From assembly GCA_963726665.1 (NCBI GenBank), contig CAVSDW010000016.1:1-64000 (forward strand): a stretch of DNA of 64,000 bases, read 5' to 3'. Source of the DNA: RPQJ01 sp963726665. Its GTDB lineage: Bacteria; Pseudomonadota; Gammaproteobacteria; Steroidobacterales; Steroidobacteraceae. The position numbers were made by a program, and so were the translations under genes. Shown here piece after piece: positions 7,999 to 19,003 of this stretch (position 1 is its first letter; each line of letters opens with the position of its first letter). Below the pieces are notes generated by a model. That model was not told where the DNA came from. It ran no database searches and saw nothing but the letters and a program-made list of their open reading frames with translations.

Positions 7999-9833
7999 TC
8001 CTGCGGCCCGCCACCGCCAGCTGGTTCGAACTGCTCACCGCGCGCGAGGAACTCGGGGCCGTGCTCGACTGCCTCGCGGCGACTGGGTCGGTCGAGTTGC
8101 AGGCCCACAGCCAGTCCGAGTCGAAACTCGCGCTCCCGGACCTGCGGGTCACGCTCGTCGAGTTCGAGACGCTGGCACGCCGCTACTCGCATTACTGGCC
8201 GCCTGCGAGCGCACGGCCTCCGGGCCCCGAGCATGAACTGCTCGAGGCGCCGCGCGCCGCGCTCGATCGCCTGCGGGCGTGGGCGACCGACGCCGACCCG
8301 GTGATCGCCGAACTGGAGAGCAACGCGCAGCAGAGCGAGGACACGATGCTTCTCGCCGCGCTGATCGCACAGGCAGACTCCGCCGTCCCGAGACTCGACC
8401 GCATGGCAAGGGCGGGGCCCGTACTGGCCGGGCGTGTGTACGTCATGCCCGAAAGCGGACAGCCGCTTTCGGTCCCGCCCGCGGTCCTCCTGCACCGGGT
8501 CCTGCGCGCGGAGGGGGAATTCCTGGTTGCCGCAGGACCCATCGACGACATCGGCGCCCTGGACCGGTCGCTCGCGGCGCGCAAGGCCCGCACGGTGAAC
8601 CTGCCGACCGAGCTGCCGGCGACGCAGGCCGAGGTCGCGACCTGGCTCGCGGCGCGCAGTGCCCAGCTCGCCACTCGCGAGCAATCGGCGCGGGCCGCAC
8701 TCGAAGCGCTGGCCAGGCAGCACGACGTCGCCGGTGCGCTCGGCGAACTCGCGCTCGCGTCCTGGCTCGTCACCCACGTGCCCGAGCTTCCGGTCACCGA
8801 GCACTTCGCCTGGATCACGGGCTGGTGCGCGGACGATGACGACTCGCGGCTCAAGGCCGTGCTCGACGCACGCGGCCTGCACTACCTGCTGCGTCTCATG
8901 GCGGCGCCGGAGGGCTGCGAGCCGCCGTCGGTGCTGCGAAATCCGGCGTGGGCGCGACCGTTCGAGGTCTTCTCGGGTCTGATGGGCGTGCCGGGCACGC
9001 GCGACGCCGACCCGAGCGCGATCGTGGCATTCATCGCTCCGCTGATGTTCGGCTTCATGTTCGGAGACGTGGTGCAGGGGCTCGTGGTTGCAATTGCGGG
9101 ATTCGTGCTCCGCAACCGGCTGCCGCCGCTGCGCCTGCTCATGGCGGGCGGCGTCGTGGCGATCGCATTCGGGTTCGCATTCGGCAGCGCCATGGGGCGT
9201 GAGGACCTGCTTCCCGCGCTCTGGGTTCGGCCGCTCGAGCAGCCGCTGCTGGTGCTGGGCACGGCGCTCGCCTTCGGCGCGCTGGTGCTCGCGACGGGGC
9301 TGCTCCTGAACGCACTGCAGTTCCTCTGGCGCGGCGAGGGCTGGAAATGGCTCGCCACCGACGCGGGCATCCTGGTCGCGTACCTCGGCATGGTCGGCAC
9401 TGCGCTCGATGCACGCGCGCTCTGGGCGCTGCCCGTCGGGCTCGCGTGGGCCATGCTGGGACCGGCCCTGGTCGCGGACCGCGACCGGCTGGGCGCCGTC
9501 GGCCATGCCGCAGGCGAGGTCGCCGAGAACATGCTGCAACTCGGCGTCAACACCGTGTCGTTCGTCAGAGTCGGCGCTTTTGCGCTCGCGCATGCCGGAC
9601 TCTGCACGGCGGTGGTCGGCATGGCCGAGGCCGCGGGCCCCGGTTACTGGCCGGTGCTCATCATCGGCAACGTCGCGATCATCGCCCTCGAGGGACTCGT
9701 CGTCAGCATCCAGACGACACGTCTCATCCTGTTCGAGTTCTTCATCCGGTTCCTGACCGCGCGCGGCCGCGCTTTCGAGCCGCTGCCGTCGCCCGCCGCA
9801 TCCTCCCAACCGCTCACCCGGAGCACGACATGA
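7995..9833 (+). CDS. atpI: V/A-type ATPase subunit I (a-type membrane stator)
   Basis: Subunit I holds the two half channels through which ions reach the K ring. The product is 612 residues. It has a soluble coiled-coil N-terminal half (about 1-320) followed by about seven or eight membrane helices. The signature GVPGTRDADPSAIVAFIAPL just before the first helix, then FMFGDVVQG, is characteristic of the family. The start overlaps the subunit C stop in an ATGA. It also ends in a 4-base overlap with subunit K. Confidence 0.93.
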   Translation: MILRPATASWFELLTAREELGAVLDCLAATGSVELQAHSQSESKLALPDLRVTLVEFETLARRYSHYWPPASARPPGPEHELLEAPRAALDRLRAWATDADPVIAELESNAQQSEDTMLLAALIAQADSAVPRLDRMARAGPVLAGRVYVMPESGQPLSVPPAVLLHRVLRAEGEFLVAAGPIDDIGALDRSLAARKARTVNLPTELPATQAEVATWLAARSAQLATREQSARAALEALARQHDVAGALGELALASWLVTHVPELPVTEHFAWITGWCADDDDSRLKAVLDARGLHYLLRLMAAPEGCEPPSVLRNPAWARPFEVFSGLMGVPGTRDADPSAIVAFIAPLMFGFMFGDVVQGLVVAIAGFVLRNRLPPLRLLMAGGVVAIAFGFAFGSAMGREDLLPALWVRPLEQPLLVLGTALAFGALVLATGLLLNALQFLWRGEGWKWLATDAGILVAYLGMVGTALDARALWALPVGLAWAMLGPALVADRDRLGAVGHAAGEVAENMLQLGVNTVSFVRVGAFALAHAGLCTAVVGMAEAAGPGYWPVLIIGNVAIIALEGLVVSIQTTRLILFEFFIRFLTARGRAFEPLPSPAASSQPLTRSTT

Positions 9834-10180
9834 AATCCTCCAGACGCTGGATGACCGCACTGGTCGTCCTGACCTCGATCACGGCCGTGGTGACCACGGT
9901 CGCCCTGCTGCTCGCCGCGCCGGCGCTCGCCGCCGAAGGCGCGTCTGTGGCCGTGGACCCCGGGGTGATGCGCTGGGGCTTCGCCTCCGCCGCAGTATCC
10001 GCGGGCCTCGCCGCGCTCGGCGCTGGCTATGCCGTTGCACAGGTCGGCACGGCTGCGCTCGGAGCGCTGGCCGAGAAACCCGAACTCTTCGGGCGCGTGC
10101 TGGTGATGGTGGGACTGGCGGAGGGCATCGCGATCTACGGCCTCATCGTGTCGATCCTCATCCTCAACCGCCTCGGTTGA
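9830..10180 (+). CDS. atpK: V/A-type ATPase membrane rotor subunit K
   Basis: Subunit K forms the ion-translocating ring. The product is 116 residues: a signal-like hydrophobic N-terminus (possible cleavage after ALA near residue 34), then one helical hairpin. This is the small single-hairpin form and not the doubled 16-kDa form. The ion-binding acid is the Glu in GLAEGIAIYG of the second helix. The LPETQ-type motif of many A-type rings is absent after this Glu, whereas a Gln (AVAQVG) is present in helix 1. Proton rather than sodium coupling is therefore slightly favoured, but only as inference. Confidence 0.88.
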   Translation: MKSSRRWMTALVVLTSITAVVTTVALLLAAPALAAEGASVAVDPGVMRWGFASAAVSAGLAALGAGYAVAQVGTAALGALAEKPELFGRVLVMVGLAEGIAIYGLIVSILILNRLG

Positions 10181-10182
10181 TC

Positions 10183-10482
10183 ATGACGCGCGTCTGGTAC
10201 ATCGGCGACGAAGCGACGGCAGCGGGCTACCGCCTGGCCGGCGCGGAGAAGCGGGTCCCCGGCGAGGGCGAGACGGCCGAGGTCTATCGCAGGGCCGTGG
10301 CGGACGGCGCGGACCTGATCCTGCTGTCGGCGGAGCGCGCCGCGGATCTCGATGCCGCGGAACTCGACGCGGCACTCGTCGCCCTTCGGCCGGTCACCGC
10401 GATCGTGCCGGACGTGTTCGGCCGCCGCAGCCCGCCGGACGTCGCGCGCGAAGTGCGGATCGCGCTGGGTATCGAGCCATGA
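10183..10482 (+). CDS. atpF: V/A-type ATPase subunit F
   Basis: Subunit F is the small Rossmann-like protein of the central stalk that binds subunit D and modulates rotation. The product is 99 residues, starting MTRVWYIGDEATAAGYRLAG, which matches the family start (xxIGDxxTxxGFRLAG). It lies two bases after subunit K and overlaps subunit E by 4 bases. Confidence 0.88.
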   Translation: MTRVWYIGDEATAAGYRLAGAEKRVPGEGETAEVYRRAVADGADLILLSAERAADLDAAELDAALVALRPVTAIVPDVFGRRSPPDVAREVRIALGIEP

Positions 10483-11125
10483 ACGCTCCGCAAAGCATCG
10501 TCGAAACCCAGACCGACGCGCTGCTGCGCCGCGTCGCGCGGGAGCAGGAAACGCGCTGTCGCCTCGCACGCGAGGCCGCCGAAGAACAGGCGCGGACCCT
10601 CGTTCGGCGCGCGTGGGAGGAAGCGCGGGTGCGACTCCGCCAGGCATTCCAGGACGAGCGTCGCTCCGTCGAGAAGACGCTCGCGGACCGGCGCGCAGCG
10701 CACGACACCGATGCACGGCGGCGCAGCCAGTCCTCGCTGCGCGCCGTCATAGACGAGGCCTGGGACTCGTTGCCCGCCACGCTCGCCGCGTCGTGGTCGC
10801 GTGCCGACGCCCGCGAACGCTGGTGCAGGGCCGCGTGCTCCGCCGCCGTGAAGGCGCTCGATCCGGCGCAGGGGCGGGTGCTCGAGATCGACGCGCAGGC
10901 AGCGCAGGACGTGGAATCCACGGTACGCGCGGCGCTCGCGGCCTGGGCGGGCCAGGGCGTGGAGGTGCGCCGCCTCGCCGGCCTCGGGCCCGGGCTGCGC
11001 ATCCGTTGCGGGCGCGCGTGCGTGGATGCCACGGTGCCCGGTCTACTCGCCTCGCGCGAGCGCATCGAGTCGGAACTGCTCGCGGAGATGGAACGCCTCG
11101 GCGGTGCGACCAGGGAGTCACCCCC

Positions 11126-11129
<4 letters not shown>
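10479..11129 (+). CDS. atpE: V/A-type ATPase subunit E
   Basis: Subunit E is the larger peripheral stalk component and pairs with G/H. The 216-residue product has a long charged helical N-terminal half (about 1-95) and a mixed alpha/beta C-terminal half, as expected. It overlaps F upstream and the A subunit downstream by 4 bases each. Sequence conservation in this family is low, so the call leans on architecture and operon position. Confidence 0.8.
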
Positions 11130-12863
<1,734 letters not shown>

Positions 12864-12874
<11 letters not shown>

Positions 12875-14252
12875 CCTGATCCTCGAGGACGCCGTCACCC
12901 GCATCGAGGGCCCGCTGCTGTTCGCACGGCGCGAAGCTCGCGTCGGGCTGAACGCCGCGGTGGAGGTGCTCGGCGACGATGGCAACGTGCGGCTCGGACG
13001 CGTCGCCGCGCTCGACGAATCGTCGATGGTCATCGAGGTGCTGCAGCCGACCGCGGGCCTCGGCCTCGGCGGCACGCGCCTGAGGTTGCGCCCGGAGCCG
13101 CTGCTGCTCGGCGTCGGCCCGAACATGCTCGGGCGCGTGTTCGACAGCCTCGGCCGCCCCATCGACGGCGGCCCGCCGGTCCCGGCACGCGCGCGGATGC
13201 GGATCGAGGGCCTCGCGATCAACCCGTCCTGGCGCGCACTGCCGCGCGACTTCATCGAGACCGGCGTCTCGGCCATCGACCTCATGAACAGCCTCGTGCG
13301 CGGGCAGAAGCTGCCGCTGTTCTCCGCCGGCGGATTGCCGCACGACCGGCTCGCCACGGAGATCGCGCAGCGCGCCAGGCTGCGCGGCGACCGCCAGGAG
13401 GAATTCGCGATCGTCTTCGTCGGCATGGGGGTGTCGCACGACACGGCAGAGCAGTTCCGCCGTGCCATGGAATCGAGCGGGGCGCTCGGTCACACTGCGC
13501 TCTTCCTCAACCTCGCCGACGAGCCCGGCATGCAGCGGCTGCTGACCCCGCGCTACGCCCTCACTGCGGCCGAATACCTCGCTTTCGTCGAGGGCAGGCA
13601 CGTGCTGGTGATCATGACCGACATGACCAACTACTGCGAAGCGCTGCGCGAGGTCTCGGCGAGCCACGGCGAGATCCCGGGCCGCAAGGGCTATCCGGGC
13701 TACATGTATTCGGACCTGGCCTCGCTCTACGAGCGCGCGGGATGCATCCACGGACTGCCCGGCACCTTGACCCAGCTGCCCATCCTGACCATGCCCGGCG
13801 ACGACATCGGGCACCCGATCCCCGACCTCACGGGCTACATCACCGAGGGCCAGATCGTGCTCGACCGGGAACTCGACCGGCGCGGCATCTATCCCCCGAT
13901 CAGGGTCCTGCCGAGCCTGTCGCGACTCATGGACGCCGGGACGGGCAAGGGCTACACGCACGCGGACCACCCGGCCCTCGCGCACCAGCTCTTCGCCGCC
14001 TATGCGCGTGCCTTGCGCGTACGCACGCTCGCGAGCGTGATGGGCGAGCAGGGCCTGCCGGAAGCCGACCGCGGCTTCCTCGCCTTCGGCACGCGCTTCG
14101 AGACGGAGCTGCTGCAACAGTCCGGGCCGCGCACTCTCGAGGAGAGCATGGACGCCGGCTGGAACGCGCTGCGCGGACTGCCGCGCACGGAGCTGACGCG
14201 GCTCTCGAACGACCAGATCCAGCGCCACCTCGCCGAGCCCGCCCATGCCTGA
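12864..14252 (+). CDS. atpB: V/A-type ATPase regulatory subunit B
   Basis: Subunit B alternates with A in the head and binds nucleotide without a functional P-loop. The product is 462 residues. GRVFDSLGRPIDGGP is near residue 90. The loop reads FSAGGLPHDRLATEI in place of a Walker A. MTDMTNYCEALREVSASHGE is the family hallmark. Expected length, no breaks. It overlaps both A and D. Confidence 0.97.
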
Positions 14253-14868
14253 GGCCGGCGGCGAAGTACTCGCGACGCGGGTCGCGTTCCTCGAGCTTCA
14301 GGACGAGCGGCGGCTGGTGCGCGAGGGCTACGAGCTCCTGGACGAGAAGCGCATGCTGCTTGCGACCGAAATCATGCGGCAGCTGCGCAGCCACCGTGCA
14401 TTGCAGGAGCGTCTCGACGAGCTCGCCCTCACGGCACGCGCGGCGCTCGACGCCGCGGTGGACACCTACGGGTTCGACGACCTGACCGTGGAGCGACCGC
14501 AGAGCCTGGACGGTTACGTGCTGCGCACCGACGAAGCAAACTTCCTCGGAATCACGCTGCAGTCGGCGTCGCTCGAGGAGCCCGGCCCCGGGGGCGCACC
14601 CCCTGCCCTGCAGCCGCTTCCAGAGGCCCGTGCTTGCGCGGGCGCGTTCCACCGCCTGCTGGCCGGACACGCGGCAGCCGCGGCCTGTGCGGGCAACCTG
14701 CGGCGCCTGGCGCGTGAATACGCTCGTACCGAGCGACGGGCACGCGCGCTCGAGAACGTCGTGCTTCCGGAGATCGACGTTTCCCTGCGCTACATCGAGG
14801 AGCAGCTCGATGCGGTGGACCAGGAAGAAGCCGTTCGGGTGCGCAATGCCGCCCGGGCCCAGGGCTGA
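14245..14868 (+). CDS. atpD: V/A-type ATPase subunit D
   Basis: Subunit D is the central rotor shaft, analogous to gamma of F-ATPases. The product is 207 residues and mainly two long helices. The N-terminus TRVAFLELQDERRLVREGYELL and the C-terminal helix with ALENVVLPEIDVSLRYIEEQL match the family. It is the last ATPase gene of the operon and is followed after 3 bases by an SDR-type gene that is probably co-transcribed. Confidence 0.92.
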   Translation: MPEAGGEVLATRVAFLELQDERRLVREGYELLDEKRMLLATEIMRQLRSHRALQERLDELALTARAALDAAVDTYGFDDLTVERPQSLDGYVLRTDEANFLGITLQSASLEEPGPGGAPPALQPLPEARACAGAFHRLLAGHAAAAACAGNLRRLAREYARTERRARALENVVLPEIDVSLRYIEEQLDAVDQEEAVRVRNAARAQG

Positions 14869-14871
14869 CGG

Positions 14872-16296
14872 GTGCACCTCGTATTCGGCGCCAGCGGGTA
14901 CATCGGCAGCAACCTGGTACCCGTCCTCGCCGCAGCCGGGCGCCGGGTTCGCGCCACCGCGCGCAACGTCGAGGTCCTGGAGGCCCGCAACTGGATCGGC
15001 GTCGAACTCCTCGCAGCCGACGCGCTCGATCCGCCGTCGCTCGCGCGGGCCCTCGAAGGTGTCGAGGTCGCCTACTACCTCGTGCACTCGATGGCCGCGG
15101 GCAGCGACTTCGCGGCGATCGACCGCCGCGCGGCGGAGAACTTCGCCCGCGCCGCGGCTCACGCAGGGGTCCGCCGCATCGTCTACCTCGGCGGCCTGAT
15201 TCCGCCCGACCCGCGGTCGCAGCACCTGCTTTCGCGCGCCGAGACCGGCGAGGTCCTGCGACGACAACCGGTGCCCGTCACCGAGATTCGTGCGGGAATG
15301 ATCATCGGCCCGGGGTCGGCGGCTTACGAGGTGATCCGCGACCTCGTCAATCACCTGCCGGCGATGATCACGCCGGCGTGGGTGCGTTCGCGCTCGACGC
15401 CGATCGCGCTGCCCGACCTGCTCGCCTACCTCGTCGCGGTCGGCGACATCGACGAGGCCGCGGGAAAGATCCTGGATGCGGGCGGCCCGGATGCGGTGAC
15501 CTACGAGGAAATCATGCGCTGCTACGGCCGGCTGGTCGGCCGCCGGCCGCGCATCCTCGCGGTTCCAGTGCTGACGCCGCGGCTCTCGTCCTACTGGCTC
15601 AGGTTCGTGACCTCCGTTCCCACCAATGTCGCGAGGGCGCTCGTCGAGGGGCTCGAGCACGACTTCGTCGCGAACGACGCCCTGCTGCGACAGCTCGTGC
15701 CGCGCAGGCTGATGGGCCTCGAGGAAGCCATACGCTCCGCCATCGAGGCTGATTCGCGCAACGAGGTCGCCGCGCGCTGGGTCGAGGGCGCCATCGCCTG
15801 CCGCAACTTCCATCCCGAGTACGGGTTCTACGCGATGCGTGCAGGCGCGGACGCCGACGGCCCGGCCTCGCCCGAGGCGGTGTTCGCGACGGTGTGCACG
15901 ATCGGCGGGGACGCCGGCTATTTCTTCGCCGACTGGCTGTGGAGCATCCGCCGCGGGCTCGACTGGCTGGCCGGCGGCCCGAGCTACCGTCGCAGGCGCC
16001 GTCACCCGACCGAACTGCGTGTCGGGGACGTCGTCGACTCGTGGCGCGTCATCGCGCTCGAGCCCGGCCGGCGACTGACGCTGCTCATGGAAATGAAGGC
16101 GCCGGGCGCCGGCGTCCTCGAATTCGTCGTGAAGCCCGGGCCGGACGGGACCGGTTCGCGGGTCAATGCCACCGCCTACTGGCACCCGGCAGGCGTGCTC
16201 GGCCTCGCCTACTGGTATGTGCTCGTCCCAGCCCACTTGTTCCTGTTTCGGGGCCTGACCCGGTCCATCCAGGCCCGTTCGACGCACCGCGGGTAA
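14872..16296 (+). CDS. SDR/NmrA-type NAD(P)-binding protein with DUF2867 domain
   Basis: The 474-residue product has an N-terminal Rossmann nucleotide site, GASGYIGSNL, at residues 6-15 and an atypical SDR/NmrA fold to about residue 300. The C-terminal part (about 320-470) matches the DUF2867 pattern, ending in HPAGVLGLAYWYVLVPAHL and a short hydrophobic segment. The start is GTG, three bases after the ATPase D stop, so it probably shares the operon. The substrate is unknown. Family members are often listed as epimerases or oxidoreductases without proven activity, and no direct link to the ATPase is evident. Confidence 0.8.
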   Translation: MHLVFGASGYIGSNLVPVLAAAGRRVRATARNVEVLEARNWIGVELLAADALDPPSLARALEGVEVAYYLVHSMAAGSDFAAIDRRAAENFARAAAHAGVRRIVYLGGLIPPDPRSQHLLSRAETGEVLRRQPVPVTEIRAGMIIGPGSAAYEVIRDLVNHLPAMITPAWVRSRSTPIALPDLLAYLVAVGDIDEAAGKILDAGGPDAVTYEEIMRCYGRLVGRRPRILAVPVLTPRLSSYWLRFVTSVPTNVARALVEGLEHDFVANDALLRQLVPRRLMGLEEAIRSAIEADSRNEVAARWVEGAIACRNFHPEYGFYAMRAGADADGPASPEAVFATVCTIGGDAGYFFADWLWSIRRGLDWLAGGPSYRRRRRHPTELRVGDVVDSWRVIALEPGRRLTLLMEMKAPGAGVLEFVVKPGPDGTGSRVNATAYWHPAGVLGLAYWYVLVPAHLFLFRGLTRSIQARSTHRG

Positions 16297-16427
16297 CGCA
16301 TCCCGCGCGGCGTGAAACGGCTCCCGGCTTCGGGATACACTTATCCGCGAGGGCGCTGCGTTCAGAGAGAATCCGCCCGCATTGCGCCCGTCGGCGCGAG
16401 ACCCCTTCACTTCGAGGAGATTCGAGA

Positions 16428-16739
16428 ATGAACAAGCTGACCCTGTCCGCCCTCCTGGCCGCGGGCGTGCTGATTGCCGCTCCGACCTACGCCGCGGATG
16501 TCGCTGCCGGCAAGGCGATTGCCACGGCCGGCTGCGCCGACTGCCACGGCGACGACGGCAAGGGCGATGACGAGACCCCGGGGATCGCCGGCATGGCGGT
16601 GGACAAGTTCACCAAGGCCATGACGGAATACCAGAACGGGACGCGCACCAAGGACGCCAAGATGACGAAGGCCGCCAAGAAGCTGGACGCGGCCGGCGTG
16701 GCGAACGTCGCCGCCTACTACGCGAGCCTGCCGAAGTAA
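16428..16739 (+). CDS. Small periplasmic monoheme cytochrome c
   Basis: The 103-residue product has a signal peptide (cleavage near TYA-AD, residue 22) and one heme motif, CADCH. A class I cytochrome c fold follows, with Met residues in the GIAGMAVDKF region as possible axial ligand. Such proteins shuttle electrons in the periplasm. A GAGGAGA ribosome site precedes the ATG. It converges on the MtrB-like gene. A close paralog lies at 50916-51224, beside the second cytochrome cluster, sharing GDDGKGDDE, VDKFTKA and EYQNGTRTK. Confidence 0.9.
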   Translation: MNKLTLSALLAAGVLIAAPTYAADVAAGKAIATAGCADCHGDDGKGDDETPGIAGMAVDKFTKAMTEYQNGTRTKDAKMTKAAKKLDAAGVANVAAYYASLPK

Positions 16740-16748
16740 CTTCTCGTC

Positions 16749-16770
16749 CGGGCCGGCGTCCGCCGGCCCG
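16749..16770. terminator. Strong hairpin between convergent genes
   Basis: A perfect 10-base inverted repeat (CGGGCCGGCG / CGCCGGCCCG) lies ten bases after the small cytochrome stop, in the 117-base convergent gap before the MtrB-like gene. It lacks a U tract on either side. A bidirectional terminator or RNA-end stabiliser is likely. Confidence 0.5.
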
Positions 16771-16856
16771 GGATCCGGCCACTGCGGTGACCCCGCAGTC
16801 GGCCAGGTTCCCTGCGAACGCCGCTGCTCCGTCGCCCGCCGGCTCCTCGGCGCGCC

Positions 16857-18998
16857 TCACTCTTCCTTCGCGGCCTCGCCTTCCTTCTTGCCGAAGCTGT
16901 AGCGCGCCGACAGCGTCACGTAGTTGACCGAGTAGTTGTACGGGTCCGCACCCAGCGACAGGATCGTCGGCAGCGTCGCGGGGCCGATGCCCTGCAGCGC
17001 CCAGTCGCGGCTGTCGAGGTTCTCGTACCACCAGGTGAACAAGACGTCGAGGCGATCGCTGACCCCGTAGGTCAGGTCCGCCTTGAAGCTGTTCAGTGTG
17101 CTGCTCACGTCGGGGAAGTTGCCCGCGTTCGTGCCGGTGATGTCCGTGTGCGAGTCGCCGCTCGCGTAGGTGTAGCCGAGATCGAGCGTCAGCTTGTCCG
17201 TGAGCCGGGCGTTCAGCCCGGCGCCGAACGTCGTGAACTCGTCGTTCACGGTCCCCTTCCAGTCCCGGGAGGAGAACGTGCTGCTGCCCCACTGCTCGGT
17301 GTCGTTCCTGTCCCAGCCGCCGTTCACGTAGGCCGTGAACTTGTCGTTGATGACCCAGTTCAGGTCGAGCGCGTAGCGCTCGTACAGGCCCGACGTGAGC
17401 CCGATCTGCGACTTCGTGTAGCCATCGTCCGCGTAATAGGCCGTGCCGCTCAGCGTCAGCGGCAGCGAGCCCAGCGCGAGATTTGCGGTGAGTTCGCCGT
17501 ACTGGCGGAAGCGGTAGGCCATGTTGTACTGGCGCATGTACGGGTTCTGGCCGTTGTCCGTGCCGACCGTCGTGTTGTACTTGTCCGGCTGCGTCTCCTG
17601 CGCGCCGGCGCGCAGCGCGACGCCGAGGTAGCCGCTCGGCCGGTAGCTCACCTTGCCCCAGCCGTCGAGCAGCTCGTCCTTCTTCACTTCCTGCGTCGTG
17701 CCGGTGCGCTTCAACTCCCGGTACTCGCCGCCGGCGCCGATCGTCCACTGGCTCGTCAGCTGCCAGTCGGCGCTGCCGAGCGCGCGGAAGCGCTCGAAGC
17801 CGTAGCGCGGGTTCGTCTCGCTGCCGAGCAGCGGGATCATGTCCGTGTAGACGATGGAGTCGAACGCGGCCTGCTTGCTGTTGTCCTTGTTCTCGTCGTA
17901 GGTGAGCGAGCCGCGCAGGCGCAGCTTGTCCATCGGCCGCGAGGTGAGCGTGAGGTCGAGGCGCGTCACGTCCACGTCGCCGTTGAGGTTGCCCATCGGC
18001 AGCGGCGCGGTGACGATGTCCGGATTGATCGTGTAGGGCAGGAACGACTGGTCCTGCGTGCCCTTGCCGGTGGCCGCGGTGAAGGCCACGGTCGTGTTGC
18101 CAGGCAGCCCGTGCATGCCGGCCGACAGCGCGATCTCGTTGTAGTCGTTGCCCGGCGCACCCGCCATCTGGCCGACATCGGCGCCGTCGACCATGGGCGT
18201 GAAGGGATTCTGCCAGCGCCATGACGGCGCGTCGTTGTTGTAGAAGGACCCGTTGTAGCCGACTTCGACGAACCACCTTTCGGTCTGGTAGCGGATCGCG
18301 GCGGTCACGCGGTCGGTCGAGTCGTCGATCGGCGCGAGCAGCTGGGTGGAAGTGCTGCCGAAGGAGCCGAACTGGCTGCGGAAACCGTCGCGCTGGTCGC
18401 GGCGGAAATCGATCGAGAGGACGAGGTTCTGGCCCCAGAAGTAGCGGCCGGCAGCGCCGTAGCGGTCGCGGTCATAACCCACGTCCACCGGGTGCAGGTC
18501 CTGGTCGAGCGAGCTCATGCCGCCCGTATAACCCGCATACACCCAGTTGGACGGCAGGGTCAGGTCGCGGCTGCCGACGCCGCCGAACGGCGTCGCCGTC
18601 GTGTCCCAGATGGAATGCGGCACGCGGTCGTACCACAGCGAGTAGTCGTACGAACCCTGCTTGCCGCCCTCGAGGCTCACCGCCCGGGAGTCGAGCCCGA
18701 GGTCCGTGAGTTCGTAGGACATCGAGTAGCCGGATTCGGCGACGTACTCGCCCTCGGCGTTCGCGACCACGTAGCCGCCCTTGTCGTCGAGGCCCGTGTA
18801 GTCGCCGAACTTTGCCGAAGAGTCGTCGAGGTAGCCGCCGCCGAGTTCCGCGTCGGACTGGTAGCCCGACTCGAAGTGGCACTTCGAGCATGACCAGCGG
18901 CTGGTATCCGGCGCGGCGGGCTCCTCTGCGGCTGCCGCTGCGGCCGCGTAGAGGCAGGACGCGACCGCGATCGAGAGCAGGAGGCTGCGGTTGGTCAT
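16857..18998 (-). CDS. MtrB/PioB-family decaheme-associated outer-membrane porin
   Basis: MtrB-type proteins are outer-membrane beta-barrels that sheathe the decaheme cytochrome MtrA and so carry electrons through the outer membrane. The product is 713 residues with a signal peptide (Ala-rich, cleavage near residue 24) followed by dozens of alternating amphipathic strands rich in Tyr and Trp. The family has a short Cys pair near the mature N-terminus. Here it reads WSCSKCHF, a full CxxCH that could even bind heme. The ATG of MTNRSLLLSI is six bases after the stop of the MtrA-like gene. Unlike its neighbours this gene has no frameshift. Confidence 0.9.
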   Translation of the reverse strand: MTNRSLLLSIAVASCLYAAAAAAAEEPAAPDTSRWSCSKCHFESGYQSDAELGGGYLDDSSAKFGDYTGLDDKGGYVVANAEGEYVAESGYSMSYELTDLGLDSRAVSLEGGKQGSYDYSLWYDRVPHSIWDTTATPFGGVGSRDLTLPSNWVYAGYTGGMSSLDQDLHPVDVGYDRDRYGAAGRYFWGQNLVLSIDFRRDQRDGFRSQFGSFGSTSTQLLAPIDDSTDRVTAAIRYQTERWFVEVGYNGSFYNNDAPSWRWQNPFTPMVDGADVGQMAGAPGNDYNEIALSAGMHGLPGNTTVAFTAATGKGTQDQSFLPYTINPDIVTAPLPMGNLNGDVDVTRLDLTLTSRPMDKLRLRGSLTYDENKDNSKQAAFDSIVYTDMIPLLGSETNPRYGFERFRALGSADWQLTSQWTIGAGGEYRELKRTGTTQEVKKDELLDGWGKVSYRPSGYLGVALRAGAQETQPDKYNTTVGTDNGQNPYMRQYNMAYRFRQYGELTANLALGSLPLTLSGTAYYADDGYTKSQIGLTSGLYERYALDLNWVINDKFTAYVNGGWDRNDTEQWGSSTFSSRDWKGTVNDEFTTFGAGLNARLTDKLTLDLGYTYASGDSHTDITGTNAGNFPDVSSTLNSFKADLTYGVSDRLDVLFTWWYENLDSRDWALQGIGPATLPTILSLGADPYNYSVNYVTLSARYSFGKKEGEAAKEE

Positions 18999-19003
18999 GG
19001 GGG

